Origin: Clostridia bacterium
GTDB lineage: Bacteria > Bacillota_A > Clostridia > Oscillospirales > CAG-272
Direction: 5' to 3'
Assembly: GCA_017626655.1 (NCBI GenBank)
Contig: JAGAIH010000505.1
Coordinates: 1 to 25,785 of the forward strand
Length of the DNA: 25,785 nucleotides
The first letter of the stretch is position 1, and each line of letters begins with the position of its first letter. The notes below the pieces were generated by a model. The model searched no databases. It was not told where the DNA came from and worked only from the letters and a program-made list of their open reading frames with translations. A program made the translations under genes and the position numbers. Below, one piece after another: positions 8,186 through 16,761 of the stretch.

Positions 8186-11149
8186 ATGTCAAAACATGTA
8201 AACAACGGCTCCAATCGGTTACCCAATGAACGGATCGGTAAATATGCCCAGAGAGTCGAGACGTGTGTTTGCGGCGGGCAATTCGAGCTGATGAAGGAAT
8301 ATGCCGTCCACGATCAGTTATTTATTGCAACTTGGAAATGTAAGCACTGTTCTCGGATCATTAAAGAAGAACTACCGCTCAATGACACAGACTACACTGT
8401 AAACCGAGATATTTTCTGCGTTCACATTTTGAATGGCAATGAACAGCTGTCTTCTCTTGATTTTATCAAACTGACCGGTGTGCAGAAATATGATAACGAT
8501 CTTGTCATTCACGCCTATCGTCTCCAGTATTACTCAGATTCATTTAAAAAAATATCTAAGGATTCTAAGAATCTGTACCGTTTGCTGCAATCTTCTTTCA
8601 ACCGGGAGAAGGGGGATCTTTCTAAAAAGGATATTTCGACTATTGAGAAAAAGCTGGGAGAATACACGCGACTTTTGAAACGTCATCGGCTTCGTATCTG
8701 CCTTTGCTCTGGGCTCGTCAGCTTGGCGGTTTTCATATCTGCCGGCATTATCATGTACCGAGAGGTTTCAAGAACAACTGAGGTGTTCGACCCCTCACTT
8801 GGGATATCGGTTGTAATGTATCAAGATTCCTTTGATTACCTTAGCAGAAAGAACATATCTCTTTCCGCTGAGATCATTCATGAGCATTCTCCTGAGTACG
8901 CGATTGTTTCGTCATTTCTGCGAAACGAGAGCGAACGATTCACGATTTACGACCTGTACCTGCTTCAGAATGGTAATATAGCAAATCCCACCGCTCCGGT
9001 GAAGGTCTCTCTTCCTTTACCCGAAACCTACAGAAGCGTGAACGTGTGTGTTTACCACGTCGAGAAAAGCGGGGAAATGAACATGATTCCCTCCCAGATT
9101 TCTCCTGATAAGAAAACCATTTCTTTTGAGACGGATCACTTCAGCCTCTTCGCTTTGGTTGAAGTCCCCTATACCGTGGTCTTTTCCCATAATGGTATGT
9201 CGGATCATCTGACCGAAAAGGTTCTTTGGGGCAACTATGTCAACCGGCCCGCAGATCCATCCTTACCGGGGTATACGTTTGACGGCTGGTATTACGACGG
9301 TCAACTCTGGGATTTCGATCGACAAGCTGTTTCGAAGGATATTCGTCTGACGGCACACTGGATTCCCAACACATATACGGTTCGGTTAGAATCGGAACTT
9401 GGAACACTTCTGACGCAGGAGCTTACGGTCGAATACTGCGAGTATCTTGTTCTGGAGCAGCCTGTTGCAGAGGGATATACGTTCCTGGGTTGGTATAAAG
9501 ATGACATGAAGTTTGAAGAAGGTGCGTGGGAGTTTACAGAAGATTTGACATTGAGAGCTCGGTGGGAGAAAAATCCATATACCTTCACCGTCTATACGCA
9601 AGGTTCTGAGGAGCAACCCCAAACAGAAACGCTTCTTTACGGAGACACAATCGCCCTACCTTCCCTTGATAGCTTTGAAAAGAAAGGATATTCTTTTGGT
9701 GGCTGGTTCTTTGATCCCGAGACTACGATCCCTTTCACGGCACAGACAATGCCTTCAGAGGATATCACCGCTTACGCAAAGTGGATTCCGAATGAGTACA
9801 CCCTGACAGTGGATCCGGCAGACGGCGTGACTCCTCCTGTTCAAATTACGGTTACCTATGACCAATCTTTCACACTACCCATATTCACCCGTGACGGTTA
9901 TGAGTTTGACGGTATTGACTGGCAGGATGCGGAACCCATCGGAGATGTCTGGAGTATTGACAGGGATGTGACGGTGCTCGCAAAATGGGTAAAGTATACC
10001 GTATATACAGGTGTTTCGTCAACTCCGAGTTCCATATCCGATCCCTACGTCATAATCGACTGGACAGGCTATAGCTCTTCAAATACGAAAGGTAAGGCAC
10101 TGCGCTTTGAAAAGAGCGTCAAGAAGATCCATATCAAGGGTTCTAAGAATGTAGAATTTTACAGTACTTCCATCGCTTTTACGGGATACAGTAATAATGC
10201 CTTAGTGGAACTTAAGCTGGATGATTTTAAATTCTCGGGATTTACGGAGGAAGGGAAAACCGGTCTTCATGCCATTACTCACAATAATGATCTGAAAACG
10301 TTTTCTCTTACCGTCACCGTGGTTGGAGAGTGCACAGTCCGCACGACAGGTATCGGGCAGACTGCAATTCTGCTTGCAGGAGACTTGACTGTCAAGGGTG
10401 ATGGAACGCTGAGCGTGACAGGCGGTAACGGTGATTTTTCAAGTGAAGGCGCCGAGCATGGCGGAGACGGCATTCGCGCAAATAATATGTACGCGGAAGG
10501 CAATGTTACAATCGCTGTCTTCGGCGGTAACGGTGATTCTGCCTACGACATTAAAGCATTTGACGGAGCCAATGGCGGAAATGGTATCGTTTTATCGGGC
10601 AATTTGAAAACACTTTTTGACGAAAACGGAAATCTCAACGTCTATGGCGGGCATGGCGGTGCTGCATACGACAGAAAGCCATGGGAAAATAGCGGAAACG
10701 GCAGTAACGGAGAAGATGGAAGAACCGGCGGCAACGGCGGCGTTGCCATCGTTGCCAAAAATATGATTCTGAAAGGCGGATCTCATATTTTCCATGGCGG
10801 AAATGGCGGTGAAGGCGGCGATGCGAGCGAATGCAACAACATTTTTTTCAATAAAAAGAAAGGCGGTAAAGGTGGGGACGGCGGAGACGGCGGCGCGGGT
10901 ATTCAAGCTCCCTTATGCCAAGCCACAGCTACCACCATTGTGTCCATTGGAGGAACTGGCGGTAACAGTGGCATGGCCGGCGGCATTCACCAAGGTGACG
11001 GCGTTTCCGGCGGTAAGGTGGGTGACCGAGGGATCCCCGGTGTTGGTGGTGCCATATCTACCGGTACGATCGCTTGCGCACCTGACGCTCAGAATAAGTC
11101 CGAACGGGGCAAAGACGGCGAGGTCAATCTGAATTATAATCAGGACTAA
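8186..11149 (+). CDS. Chimeric membrane protein: zinc ribbon, one TM helix, four InlB B-repeats, Gly-rich tail
   Basis: This protein has 987 residues. Residues 27-55 form a CxC...CxxC zinc-ribbon-like module (CVCGG ... KCKHC). A Lys-rich helical stretch (120-168) precedes a single TM helix (about 169-190). After the TM, residues 225-325 hold a domain ending in FETDHFSLFALVE, a motif I associate with surface proteins of Gram-positive bacteria. Four Listeria-Bacteroides (InlB B / Flg_new) repeats follow at about 329-392, 396-460, 465-533 and 537-601, each with GY.F.GW...W. About 605-730 is beta-rich, and about 730-960 is full of GGNG, GGDGG and GGKGG. There is no LPXTG motif. Zinc ribbon inside and repeats outside is the predicted topology. 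ATG 8186 has only a weak ribosome binding site, but a later start would cut the zinc ribbon. It is visibly more A+T-rich and less codon-biased than thrC, suggesting a separate origin. Function is unknown; adhesion or envelope sensing is speculation. Confidence 0.85.
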   Translation: MSKHVNNGSNRLPNERIGKYAQRVETCVCGGQFELMKEYAVHDQLFIATWKCKHCSRIIKEELPLNDTDYTVNRDIFCVHILNGNEQLSSLDFIKLTGVQKYDNDLVIHAYRLQYYSDSFKKISKDSKNLYRLLQSSFNREKGDLSKKDISTIEKKLGEYTRLLKRHRLRICLCSGLVSLAVFISAGIIMYREVSRTTEVFDPSLGISVVMYQDSFDYLSRKNISLSAEIIHEHSPEYAIVSSFLRNESERFTIYDLYLLQNGNIANPTAPVKVSLPLPETYRSVNVCVYHVEKSGEMNMIPSQISPDKKTISFETDHFSLFALVEVPYTVVFSHNGMSDHLTEKVLWGNYVNRPADPSLPGYTFDGWYYDGQLWDFDRQAVSKDIRLTAHWIPNTYTVRLESELGTLLTQELTVEYCEYLVLEQPVAEGYTFLGWYKDDMKFEEGAWEFTEDLTLRARWEKNPYTFTVYTQGSEEQPQTETLLYGDTIALPSLDSFEKKGYSFGGWFFDPETTIPFTAQTMPSEDITAYAKWIPNEYTLTVDPADGVTPPVQITVTYDQSFTLPIFTRDGYEFDGIDWQDAEPIGDVWSIDRDVTVLAKWVKYTVYTGVSSTPSSISDPYVIIDWTGYSSSNTKGKALRFEKSVKKIHIKGSKNVEFYSTSIAFTGYSNNALVELKLDDFKFSGFTEEGKTGLHAITHNNDLKTFSLTVTVVGECTVRTTGIGQTAILLAGDLTVKGDGTLSVTGGNGDFSSEGAEHGGDGIRANNMYAEGNVTIAVFGGNGDSAYDIKAFDGANGGNGIVLSGNLKTLFDENGNLNVYGGHGGAAYDRKPWENSGNGSNGEDGRTGGNGGVAIVAKNMILKGGSHIFHGGNGGEGGDASECNNIFFNKKKGGKGGDGGDGGAGIQAPLCQATATTIVSIGGTGGNSGMAGGIHQGDGVSGGKVGDRGIPGVGGAISTGTIACAPDAQNKSERGKDGEVNLNYNQD

Positions 11150-11170
11150 ACGATCATCCGTTTATCCGGA

Positions 11171-11350
11171 TTACTTTAGTTCCTCGGAGGGCTTGAAGGT
11201 AGCGCAAGCTGTGTCCTTCGAAGTAGAAGCGTAGGCAGGACCCACGGTGATCTCCCTTGCGGTGCAACGGGATTCACCGTCGTGGTAGGCGCAGTTCTTG
11301 ACGTCACAGCAAACACCCTTGATGTGTTCACAACAATGCTTATCGTTCAT
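11171..11350 (-). CDS. DUF1540 small Cys-rich protein
   Basis: This 59-residue protein carries the DUF1540 pattern: paired cysteines (C6, C7, C14, C15), then NCAYHDGESRCTAREITVGP and a final TACATFKP. The spaced cysteines suggest metal binding. The family is common in Clostridia and has no established function. I chose the ATG at 11348-11350 because a strong AAGGAAGG (minus strand, 11361-11368) precedes it. An in-frame GTG at 11380 would add 10 residues that fall in the hairpin and ribosome binding site. It converges on the 987-aa gene with only 21 bp between stops and no clear terminator there. Two strong hairpins lie upstream. Confidence 0.88.
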   Translation of the reverse strand: MNDKHCCEHIKGVCCDVKNCAYHDGESRCTAREITVGPAYASTSKDTACATFKPSEELK

Positions 11351-11370
11351 TTTAAATACCTTCCTTTTGG

Positions 11371-11395
11371 AATACCGCACCCTTCGTGCGGTATT
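11371..11395. other. Perfect 10-bp hairpin upstream of DUF1540
   Basis: AATACCGCAC (11371-11380) pairs perfectly with GTGCGGTATT (11386-11395) around a 5-nt loop. It lies just upstream of the DUF1540 ribosome binding site. Neither strand has the T-run expected of a terminator, so a 5' leader structure or a protein-binding palindrome is more likely. Confidence 0.6.
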
Positions 11396-11402
11396 TCCTT
11401 AA

Positions 11403-11440
11403 TACTCGCGGAGGTCAATCCTTCGGCCTCTGCGTGAGTA
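11403..11440. other. Second imperfect hairpin between the divergent genes
   Basis: TACTCGCGGAGG (11403-11414) pairs with CCTCTGC-GT-GAGTA (11427-11440), giving 12 pairs including one G-T and a 2-nt bulge. Together with 11371-11395 it makes a two-hairpin block in the 145-bp divergent gap. It may belong to the DUF1540 leader. Confidence 0.5.
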
Positions 11441-11495
11441 GTCTGCTCCCCAAACACCGTTTCTATACGGAATCTTTCCCGAAAGGAGCCCTGCC

Positions 11496-12248
11496 GTGTC
11501 TATTTTCGTAATGGGAGATCTTCATCTCTCTACAAATCATTCCACCAATAAATCCATGGAAAAATTCGGCAAGCGCTGGCTGGGCTATACCGAAAAGATC
11601 CGCAAAAACTGGGAGGCTGTCGTCACCCCGCAGGATACCGTAATCGTTCCCGGTGATATTTCCTGGGCAATGAAGCTGGAGGAAGCGCTTTCGGATTTTC
11701 AATTCATCGAATCCCTGCCCGGTACCAAGCTTATTGGCAAGGGCAATCACGATTTTTGGTGGACAACTGCATCCAAAATGAATGCATTTTTTGAAGAAAA
11801 CCGCATTCATTCCGTGAAGATCCTCAACAATAACGCTTATTTCGTTGAGAATCAAGTCCTCTGCGGTACAAGAGGTTGGTTTCTGGATGAAAAGCAACAG
11901 GTAACTGTCGGTTCAGTGGATTATGAGAAAATCGTCAACCGTGAGGTCATCCGTTTGAAGCTTTCGCTGGACAGCGCGGTGGCGTTGCAAAAGGAATGTG
12001 CGGATCAGAACGGCTTCATCCCTCCAATTTCGGTGTTTCTTCACTTCCCTCCCGTCTGGCTGGACTTCATTTGCCGTCCCTTCGTCGATACCCTTCATGC
12101 ATACGGCGATCCTCCCTGCTATTTCGGGCATATCCACGGGATGTATAACGCACCTAAGGAATTCGATTTTGAGGGCATCCGAATGCGTTTGATCTCTTCA
12201 GACTCCATGGATTTTGTCCTTCACCGTTTGCCTGAAATAAAAACTTAG
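11496..12248 (+). CDS. Metallophosphoesterase (predicted phosphohydrolase)
   Basis: This 250-residue calcineurin-like metallophosphoesterase has the motifs GDLHLS (residues 7-12), VPGDISW, GKGNHDFWW and, near the end, FGHIHG, which supply the metal ligands of a binuclear centre. It starts with GTG 11496, supported by GAAAGGAG (11481-11488); the next in-frame ATG would remove the first metal motif region. It has no signal peptide and is expected to be cytoplasmic. The family (COG1768-like predicted phosphohydrolases) has no settled substrate. The gene is separated from tig by 200 nt that contain the tig promoter. Confidence 0.9.
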   Translation: MSIFVMGDLHLSTNHSTNKSMEKFGKRWLGYTEKIRKNWEAVVTPQDTVIVPGDISWAMKLEEALSDFQFIESLPGTKLIGKGNHDFWWTTASKMNAFFEENRIHSVKILNNNAYFVENQVLCGTRGWFLDEKQQVTVGSVDYEKIVNREVIRLKLSLDSAVALQKECADQNGFIPPISVFLHFPPVWLDFICRPFVDTLHAYGDPPCYFGHIHGMYNAPKEFDFEGIRMRLISSDSMDFVLHRLPEIKT

Positions 12249-12343
12249 TCCCGTCCTCTTTGCTTGTGTGTTTTGCACAAAAGATCCCCCCCGCACACTG
12301 TGACTTTCGTTACGCTGCGAGATTGAAAAATTCGCAAAAACTC

Positions 12344-12372
12344 TTGACAAAATTACGAAAAACAGCTAAAAT
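12344..12372 (+). promoter_or_regulatory. Sigma-A promoter of tig
   Basis: TTGACA (12344-12349) is followed by 17 bp and TAAAAT (12367-12372). The leader to the tig start codon is about 70 nt. There is no TGn element here, unlike most other promoters in the window. Confidence 0.8.
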
Positions 12373-12449
12373 ATACTGTGAATGTATATGGGAGCAGTAT
12401 GTCCAATCCGAGACCGACTTTCCCTCAACAAAAGAAAGGAATCATCAAA

Positions 12450-13745
12450 ATGAGTCTGATCAAAGCAGAAAAGGCCGAGAAGAGCGCAATGCTCCTGGAG
12501 TTCTCCGTGGATAAGGAGACCTTTGACAAGGCCGTAAGCAAGGTTTACCGCCAGCAGGTGGGCAAGATCAACGTCCCCGGCTTCCGTAAGGGCAAGGCCC
12601 CCCGTTCCGTCATCGAGCGTATGTACGGCAAGGGTATTTTCTGGGAGGACGCCGCCAACGAGTTGCTTCCCGACGCCTACGAGGCAGCACTGAACGAGTC
12701 CGGTGTCAAGCCCGTTGGCCGCGCCGAATTCGATATCACCAACATTGACGATAACGGCATCACCTTTACTGCCACCGTTCCCGTTAAGCCTGCCGTCGAG
12801 ATCGAAGGCTACAAGGGCATTGAGGCTGCCAAGGTAGTCGAGCCCGCTTCCGACGTCGAAATCGACAACGAGATAAAGGTCATCCGTGAGCGCAACAGCC
12901 GTGAGACCGAGATCACCGACGAGACCCCCGCCGAGAATGGTGACTCCACCAAGATCGACTTCGAGGGCTTTGTGGATGGCGTCGCTTTCGAGGGCGGCAA
13001 GGGCGAGGACTACAATTTGAAGCTGGGCTCCGGATCCTTCATCCCCGGCTTTGAGGAGCAGATCGTCGGTCACAAGATCGGCGAGAGCTTCGACGTCAAC
13101 GTCACCTTCCCCGAGGAATACCACGCCAAGGAGCTGGCCGGTAAGGCCGCTACCTTCAAGGTCGCCCTGAAGGCTATCACCCACATCGAGCTGCCCGAGT
13201 TGGATGACGACTTCGCTAAGGACGTCTCCGAGTTTGACACCTTCGCCGAGTACCGCGCCGATATCGAGGCCAAGATCGTCAAGAGACACGAGGCCGCCGC
13301 TGAGTCTACCTTTGAGGAGGCTATCGTCAAGGCTCTCAACGAAAAGCTGGCCGGCGAGGAGATTCCCGAGGCCATGTTCGAGGCCGAGACCGAGAACCTG
13401 CTCCGCGACTACGACAACCGTCTCCGTATGCAGGGTCTGGACCTCAACACCTATTTCAAGTATACCGGCATGACCCTGGAGACCATGCGCGAGCAGATGC
13501 GTCCTCAGGCCGAGTCCTTCGTCAAGACCCGTTTGGCTCTGGAGAAAATCGCTGATCTGGAGAATCTGACCGCTTCCGAGGAGGAGATCGAGGCCGAGTA
13601 CACCCGCCTGGCCGAAGCTTACCAGATGGAGGCCGATCAGGTCAAGGGTATGATCCCCGCTGAGTCTGTCGCTGAGGATCTCCGCGTCAAGGCTGCTATG
13701 GAGCTGGTCAAGGCCAGCGCTGTGGCTCCCGCTTCTGCCGAGTAA
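12450..13745 (+). CDS. tig: Trigger factor (ribosome-associated chaperone / peptidyl-prolyl isomerase)
   Basis: This 431-residue protein has the three trigger factor parts. The N-terminal ribosome-binding domain carries the signature GFRKGKAPR (residues 44-52). An FKBP-type isomerase domain spans about 160-245 (GDSTKIDFEGFVDG ... GSFIPGFEEQIVG ... VTFPEEY). The C-terminal helical chaperone arms follow. It binds nascent chains at the ribosome exit tunnel. The start is ATG 12450 with AGAAAGGA (12433-12440). An upstream in-frame ATG at 12378 would overlap the predicted transcription start. Codon bias is strong, as expected for an abundant protein. It is followed by clpP and clpX, the classical order, but a terminator at 13787-13817 separates it from clpP. 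Confidence 0.97.
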   Translation: MSLIKAEKAEKSAMLLEFSVDKETFDKAVSKVYRQQVGKINVPGFRKGKAPRSVIERMYGKGIFWEDAANELLPDAYEAALNESGVKPVGRAEFDITNIDDNGITFTATVPVKPAVEIEGYKGIEAAKVVEPASDVEIDNEIKVIRERNSRETEITDETPAENGDSTKIDFEGFVDGVAFEGGKGEDYNLKLGSGSFIPGFEEQIVGHKIGESFDVNVTFPEEYHAKELAGKAATFKVALKAITHIELPELDDDFAKDVSEFDTFAEYRADIEAKIVKRHEAAAESTFEEAIVKALNEKLAGEEIPEAMFEAETENLLRDYDNRLRMQGLDLNTYFKYTGMTLETMREQMRPQAESFVKTRLALEKIADLENLTASEEEIEAEYTRLAEAYQMEADQVKGMIPAESVAEDLRVKAAMELVKASAVAPASAE

Positions 13746-13786
13746 TCATCCCAACAGCAGGATTCTGAATTCCGTTATCCAACGCT

Positions 13787-13817
13787 TGCCGCGGTCAGCC
13801 CAGAGCCGGCCGCGGCA
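13787..13817 (+). terminator. Rho-independent terminator after tig
   Basis: TGCCGCGG (13787-13794) pairs perfectly with CCGCGGCA (13810-13817) around a 15-nt loop and is followed by TACTTTTC. It would separate tig from clpP, at least partly. A weaker hairpin (AGGG/CCCT, then CTTGATTTTT) lies about 20 nt further on. The remaining spacer up to 13929 holds a CCCCGC/GTGGGG hairpin (13861-13875) and no promoter I would commit to. Confidence 0.7.
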
Positions 13818-13929
13818 TACTTTTCAAAATCAGCAGGGTTTCAGCCCTTCCTTGATTTTTCCCCGCTTTGTGGGGCAGAATACAAGTATGCTCCATAATA
13901 TAAGATTATAAGAATGTGAGGTAACCAGC

Positions 13930-14550
13930 ATGATGAATGATCTTTTCAAGATGGGAATGCCCCAATCCTATCTCGTTCCCACTGTGATCGAACAGACGGG
14001 CCGCGGCGAGCGTGCTTACGATATCTACTCCCGCCTTCTGAACGATCGTATCGTTTTCCTGTCGGATGAGGTCAACGACGCCACCGCGTCCCTGGTGGTC
14101 GCCCAGCTTCTGTTTCTGGAGGCCCAGGATCCCGACAAGGACATTTCTTTCTATATCAACAGCCCCGGCGGCTCCGTAACGGCAGGTATGGCCATCTACG
14201 ACACCATGAATTTCATCAAGTGTGACGTTTCCACCATCTGCATCGGTATGGCCGCATCCATGGGCGCCTTCCTGCTCTCCGCAGGTGCAAAGGGCAAGCG
14301 GATCGCTCTGCCCCACAGCGAGATCATGATCCATCAGCCCCTGGGCGGTGCTCAGGGTCAGGCTTCGGATATCAAGATCCGCGCCGATCTCATCCTCCGT
14401 ACCAGAGATATGCTCAACAGAATTCTCGCCGAGAACACGGGAAAGCCTATTGAGCAAATCGAGAAGGATACCGACCGAGACAATTTCATGACCGCAGAGC
14501 AGGCGCTGGAGTACGGTCTGATTGACAAAATCTATACCCACCGCGATTAA
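13930..14550 (+). CDS. clpP: ATP-dependent Clp protease proteolytic subunit
   Basis: This 206-residue serine protease has its complete catalytic triad: Ser110 (GMAASMGAF), His135 (MIHQPLGG) and Asp184 (DTDRDNF), with the spacing known from E. coli ClpP. NSPGGSV forms the oxyanion region. It assembles as a tetradecamer and degrades proteins unfolded by ClpX, the product of the next gene 21 nt downstream. ATG 13930 is followed directly by a second ATG at 13933, and either could initiate. A GTGAGG-like ribosome binding site precedes both. Confidence 0.97.
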   Translation: MMNDLFKMGMPQSYLVPTVIEQTGRGERAYDIYSRLLNDRIVFLSDEVNDATASLVVAQLLFLEAQDPDKDISFYINSPGGSVTAGMAIYDTMNFIKCDVSTICIGMAASMGAFLLSAGAKGKRIALPHSEIMIHQPLGGAQGQASDIKIRADLILRTRDMLNRILAENTGKPIEQIEKDTDRDNFMTAEQALEYGLIDKIYTHRD

Positions 14551-14571
14551 TCCACGAAAGGAAGACCTACC

Positions 14572-15960
14572 ATGTCCAATACCACCAATCGAGGCGGCGA
14601 CAAAAGCCAGAATCTCCATTTCTGTTCCTTCTGCGGCCGAAACGAGAATCAGGTCAACTTCCTCATCCCTTCCTCCACAGGTGCTTACATCTGCGACTAC
14701 TGCGTGGATGCCTGCTCAGAGCTGATTGACGAGGCTATGGGCAATACCCATACCTCCATCAATTTCAGCGAGCTGAATCTGGCAACGCTTCCCCGTCCCA
14801 AGCAGATCAAGGAAGCTCTGGACGAGTACGTCATCGGGCAAGACGAGGCCAAGGTTGCGCTTTCGGTGGCGGTCTATAACCACTACAAGCGAATCCTGAC
14901 CAAAACTCCCAAGAAAAAAGGCAAGAAAAAGGCTGCTGCTGCTCCTGTTGAGGATTACATGGACGCGCTCCGCGAAGTGGATATTCAAAAATCCAACGTG
15001 CTTCTCCTTGGCCCTACGGGTGTTGGTAAGACCTATCTGGCTCAGACTCTGGCCAAGACCCTACAGGTTCCTTTCGCCATCGCCGATGCCACGACCCTGA
15101 CCGAAGCAGGCTACGTCGGTGAGGACGTAGAAAACATCCTCCTGCGCCTCATTCAAGCTGCCGATTTTGACATCGAGCTGGCCGAGCGGGGCATCATCTA
15201 TATCGATGAGATCGACAAGATCGCCCGCAAAAGTGAGAACCGTTCCATCACCCGTGACGTGTCGGGTGAGGGAGTCCAGCAGGCTCTTCTGAAAATTCTG
15301 GAGGGCACCACCGCAAACGTTCCTCCCCAGGGCGGGCGCAAGCATCCCAACCAGGAATTTCTGCGCATCAACACCGAGAATATCCTATTCATCTGCGGCG
15401 GTGCCTTTGACGGCCTCTCCCAGATCATCGAGAAGCGGGAAGGCGGTACCACCATCGGCTTCGGCGGCGGTGTGCGCACCAAATCCGAACGGGTTCAGAA
15501 CGGCGTTTTCAAGAACGTAGTTCCCCACGATATTGTCAAGTTTGGGCTGATCCCCGAGCTGGTAGGCCGACTCCCTGTTATCGTCACCCTCAACGATCTG
15601 GATCGAAACGCACTCATCCGCATCCTGCGCGAGCCGAAGAATGCCGTCATCAAGCAGTACATGAAGCTCTTCGGCCTGGATCACGTTCGTCTGATCTTTG
15701 AGGACGATGCCCTGGAGGCCATTGCAGAGGAGGCTCTCGCCCGCAATACGGGTGCCAGAGGTCTACGCGCGATTATGGAGCAGTTCATGATGAAGCTCAT
15801 GTATGAGCTCCCCTCGGATGAGCTGGCCGAGACCGTTACCATTACCCGTAATTTCATTCAAGGAAACGGTGAAGCCATCATTACCCACAGAGCCCCTGTT
15901 CTGCCCGCAGTGGAAGCTTCGGCACTTCCTAAAGGATTTGCCGAAGCATCAGAGGAATAA
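14572..15960 (+). CDS. clpX: ATP-dependent Clp protease ATP-binding subunit ClpX
   Basis: This 462-residue AAA+ unfoldase begins with the ClpX zinc-binding domain (Cys18, Cys21, Cys41, Cys44). The Walker A motif is GPTGVGKT (147-154), the pore loop GYVG is at 180-183 and Walker B is IIYIDEID (208-215). An RKH motif occurs at 256-258, and the IGF tripeptide that docks into ClpP is at 295-297. The sensor 2 region is TGARGLR. A Lys/Ala-rich insertion (about 110-126) sits before the first AAA+ strand. A GAAAGGAAG site precedes ATG 14572. The pair with clpP is certainly functional as ClpXP. Transcription ends at the strong terminator at 15993-16030. Confidence 0.98.
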   Translation: MSNTTNRGGDKSQNLHFCSFCGRNENQVNFLIPSSTGAYICDYCVDACSELIDEAMGNTHTSINFSELNLATLPRPKQIKEALDEYVIGQDEAKVALSVAVYNHYKRILTKTPKKKGKKKAAAAPVEDYMDALREVDIQKSNVLLLGPTGVGKTYLAQTLAKTLQVPFAIADATTLTEAGYVGEDVENILLRLIQAADFDIELAERGIIYIDEIDKIARKSENRSITRDVSGEGVQQALLKILEGTTANVPPQGGRKHPNQEFLRINTENILFICGGAFDGLSQIIEKREGGTTIGFGGGVRTKSERVQNGVFKNVVPHDIVKFGLIPELVGRLPVIVTLNDLDRNALIRILREPKNAVIKQYMKLFGLDHVRLIFEDDALEAIAEEALARNTGARGLRAIMEQFMMKLMYELPSDELAETVTITRNFIQGNGEAIITHRAPVLPAVEASALPKGFAEASEE

Positions 15961-15992
15961 TCGATTTCTAAACCACAATACCCTTCCAACAA

Positions 15993-16030
15993 AAAAGCAT
16001 AACCTTCCGTTTCCGGCGGGTTATGCTTTT
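15993..16030. terminator. Bidirectional terminator between clpX and the minus-strand operon
   Basis: AAAAGCATAACC (15993-16004) pairs perfectly with GGTTATGCTTTT (16019-16030), a 12-bp stem with A-run and T-run flanks. It can end clpX transcription on the plus strand and the RluA-GH1-EEP operon on the minus strand. Confidence 0.88.
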
Positions 16031-16044
16031 GTATTTTCACGAGA

Positions 16045-16746
16045 TCAAACCGTTACTTCGGTCAGCACCATGTGATGGTCTGTGGTTTTGTCAAGCTGGG
16101 TATCCAGCGTGCGGGTATTTGCAACGGTGATATCCCCTGCATACAGGATGTGGTCGATAGAACGGTCAGCGTACGTTACGAGACCATTGTGGGCAAGACG
16201 TGCCCAAGGAAGAAATCGAGAGACCTTTTTCGGGGATGTATTGAAGTCGCCGCAGCAGAGAAAACCGTCCGGATGCTCATGGAGATAGAGAGAAAGAATA
16301 TCAGCCAGACAGCAAAGGGTTTCAGTGTTCGATTCCTCATTCTCTACCGACAGATGTGTGTTGAATACGGTGACGGTGCTTCCCTCCACATCCAACGAAA
16401 CGTATCCGCAGGAGGTTCCTTGGGTAGCAACCCGGACGGGATAGTTCACGGTTTTCTTCTCTATAATGGGATAGCGGGAAAGAATGGCCGTACCGTACTC
16501 GCCGCCCTGGAAATCTCGAATCTTGATGAAATAGTGGTGCGTAAGTCCGGTACGCTCGGCTAGGTAAGCGGGCATATCCACTCGCTCCGAGCGGGCGGCA
16601 CCGCAGTCCACCTCCTGCAAGCAGACCACGTCGGCTCCTCCCTGCCTGATCCATGCGGCCAAGCGGTTCAGATTATCCTCGGTATAGTGTCCCTCGCGGA
16701 AATGAGCAGAGCATATATTGAAGCTGGCTAAGGTAAAGCTTGGCAT
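16045..16746 (-). CDS. Endonuclease/exonuclease/phosphatase family protein
   Basis: This 233-residue protein has the EEP fold with a full set of active-site motifs: Asn10 (ASFNI), Glu45 (LQEVD), GTAILSRYP, Asn129 and His131 (NTHLS), Asp167 and Asn169 (GDFNT), Asp198 and His199 (SIDHI), and Asp223 and His224 (TDHHM). Members cleave phosphodiesters in nucleic acids, phospholipid headgroups or phosphoinositides; the substrate cannot be read from the motifs. There is no signal peptide or membrane segment. It starts 15 nt after the GH1 gene and is the last gene of the minus-strand operon. Its ribosome binding site is an unusual A-rich run followed by six G. Confidence 0.9.
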   Translation of the reverse strand: MPSFTLASFNICSAHFREGHYTEDNLNRLAAWIRQGGADVVCLQEVDCGAARSERVDMPAYLAERTGLTHHYFIKIRDFQGGEYGTAILSRYPIIEKKTVNYPVRVATQGTSCGYVSLDVEGSTVTVFNTHLSVENEESNTETLCCLADILSLYLHEHPDGFLCCGDFNTSPKKVSRFLPWARLAHNGLVTYADRSIDHILYAGDITVANTRTLDTQLDKTTDHHMVLTEVTV

Positions 16747-16761
16747 ATTGCCCCCCTTTTT

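Noticed and set aside
10430..11080. Gly-rich coding repeats as a tandem DNA repeat or CRISPR-like array
   Set aside because: The GGCGG-rich words follow the reading frame of the 987-aa protein, vary in length and have no constant spacers.
11150..11170. Hairpin ATCCG...CGGAT between the convergent 987-aa and DUF1540 genes as terminator
   Set aside because: Only 5 bp of stem and no T-run on either strand; no real terminator is visible in this 21-bp gap.
11351..11380. Longer DUF1540 protein starting at the in-frame GTG at 11380
   Set aside because: The extra 10 residues are encoded by the hairpin and the AAGGAAGG ribosome binding site that fits the ATG at 11350.
12366..13289. A 307-codon minus-strand frame with many Gly/Leu/Val/Asp residues
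   Set aside because: Antisense to the trigger factor gene, which has full-length homology-like features, a promoter and a ribosome binding site.
13861..13875. CCCCGC/GTGGGG hairpin before clpP as a terminator
   Set aside because: No T-run follows on the plus strand, and on the minus strand it is followed by A residues.
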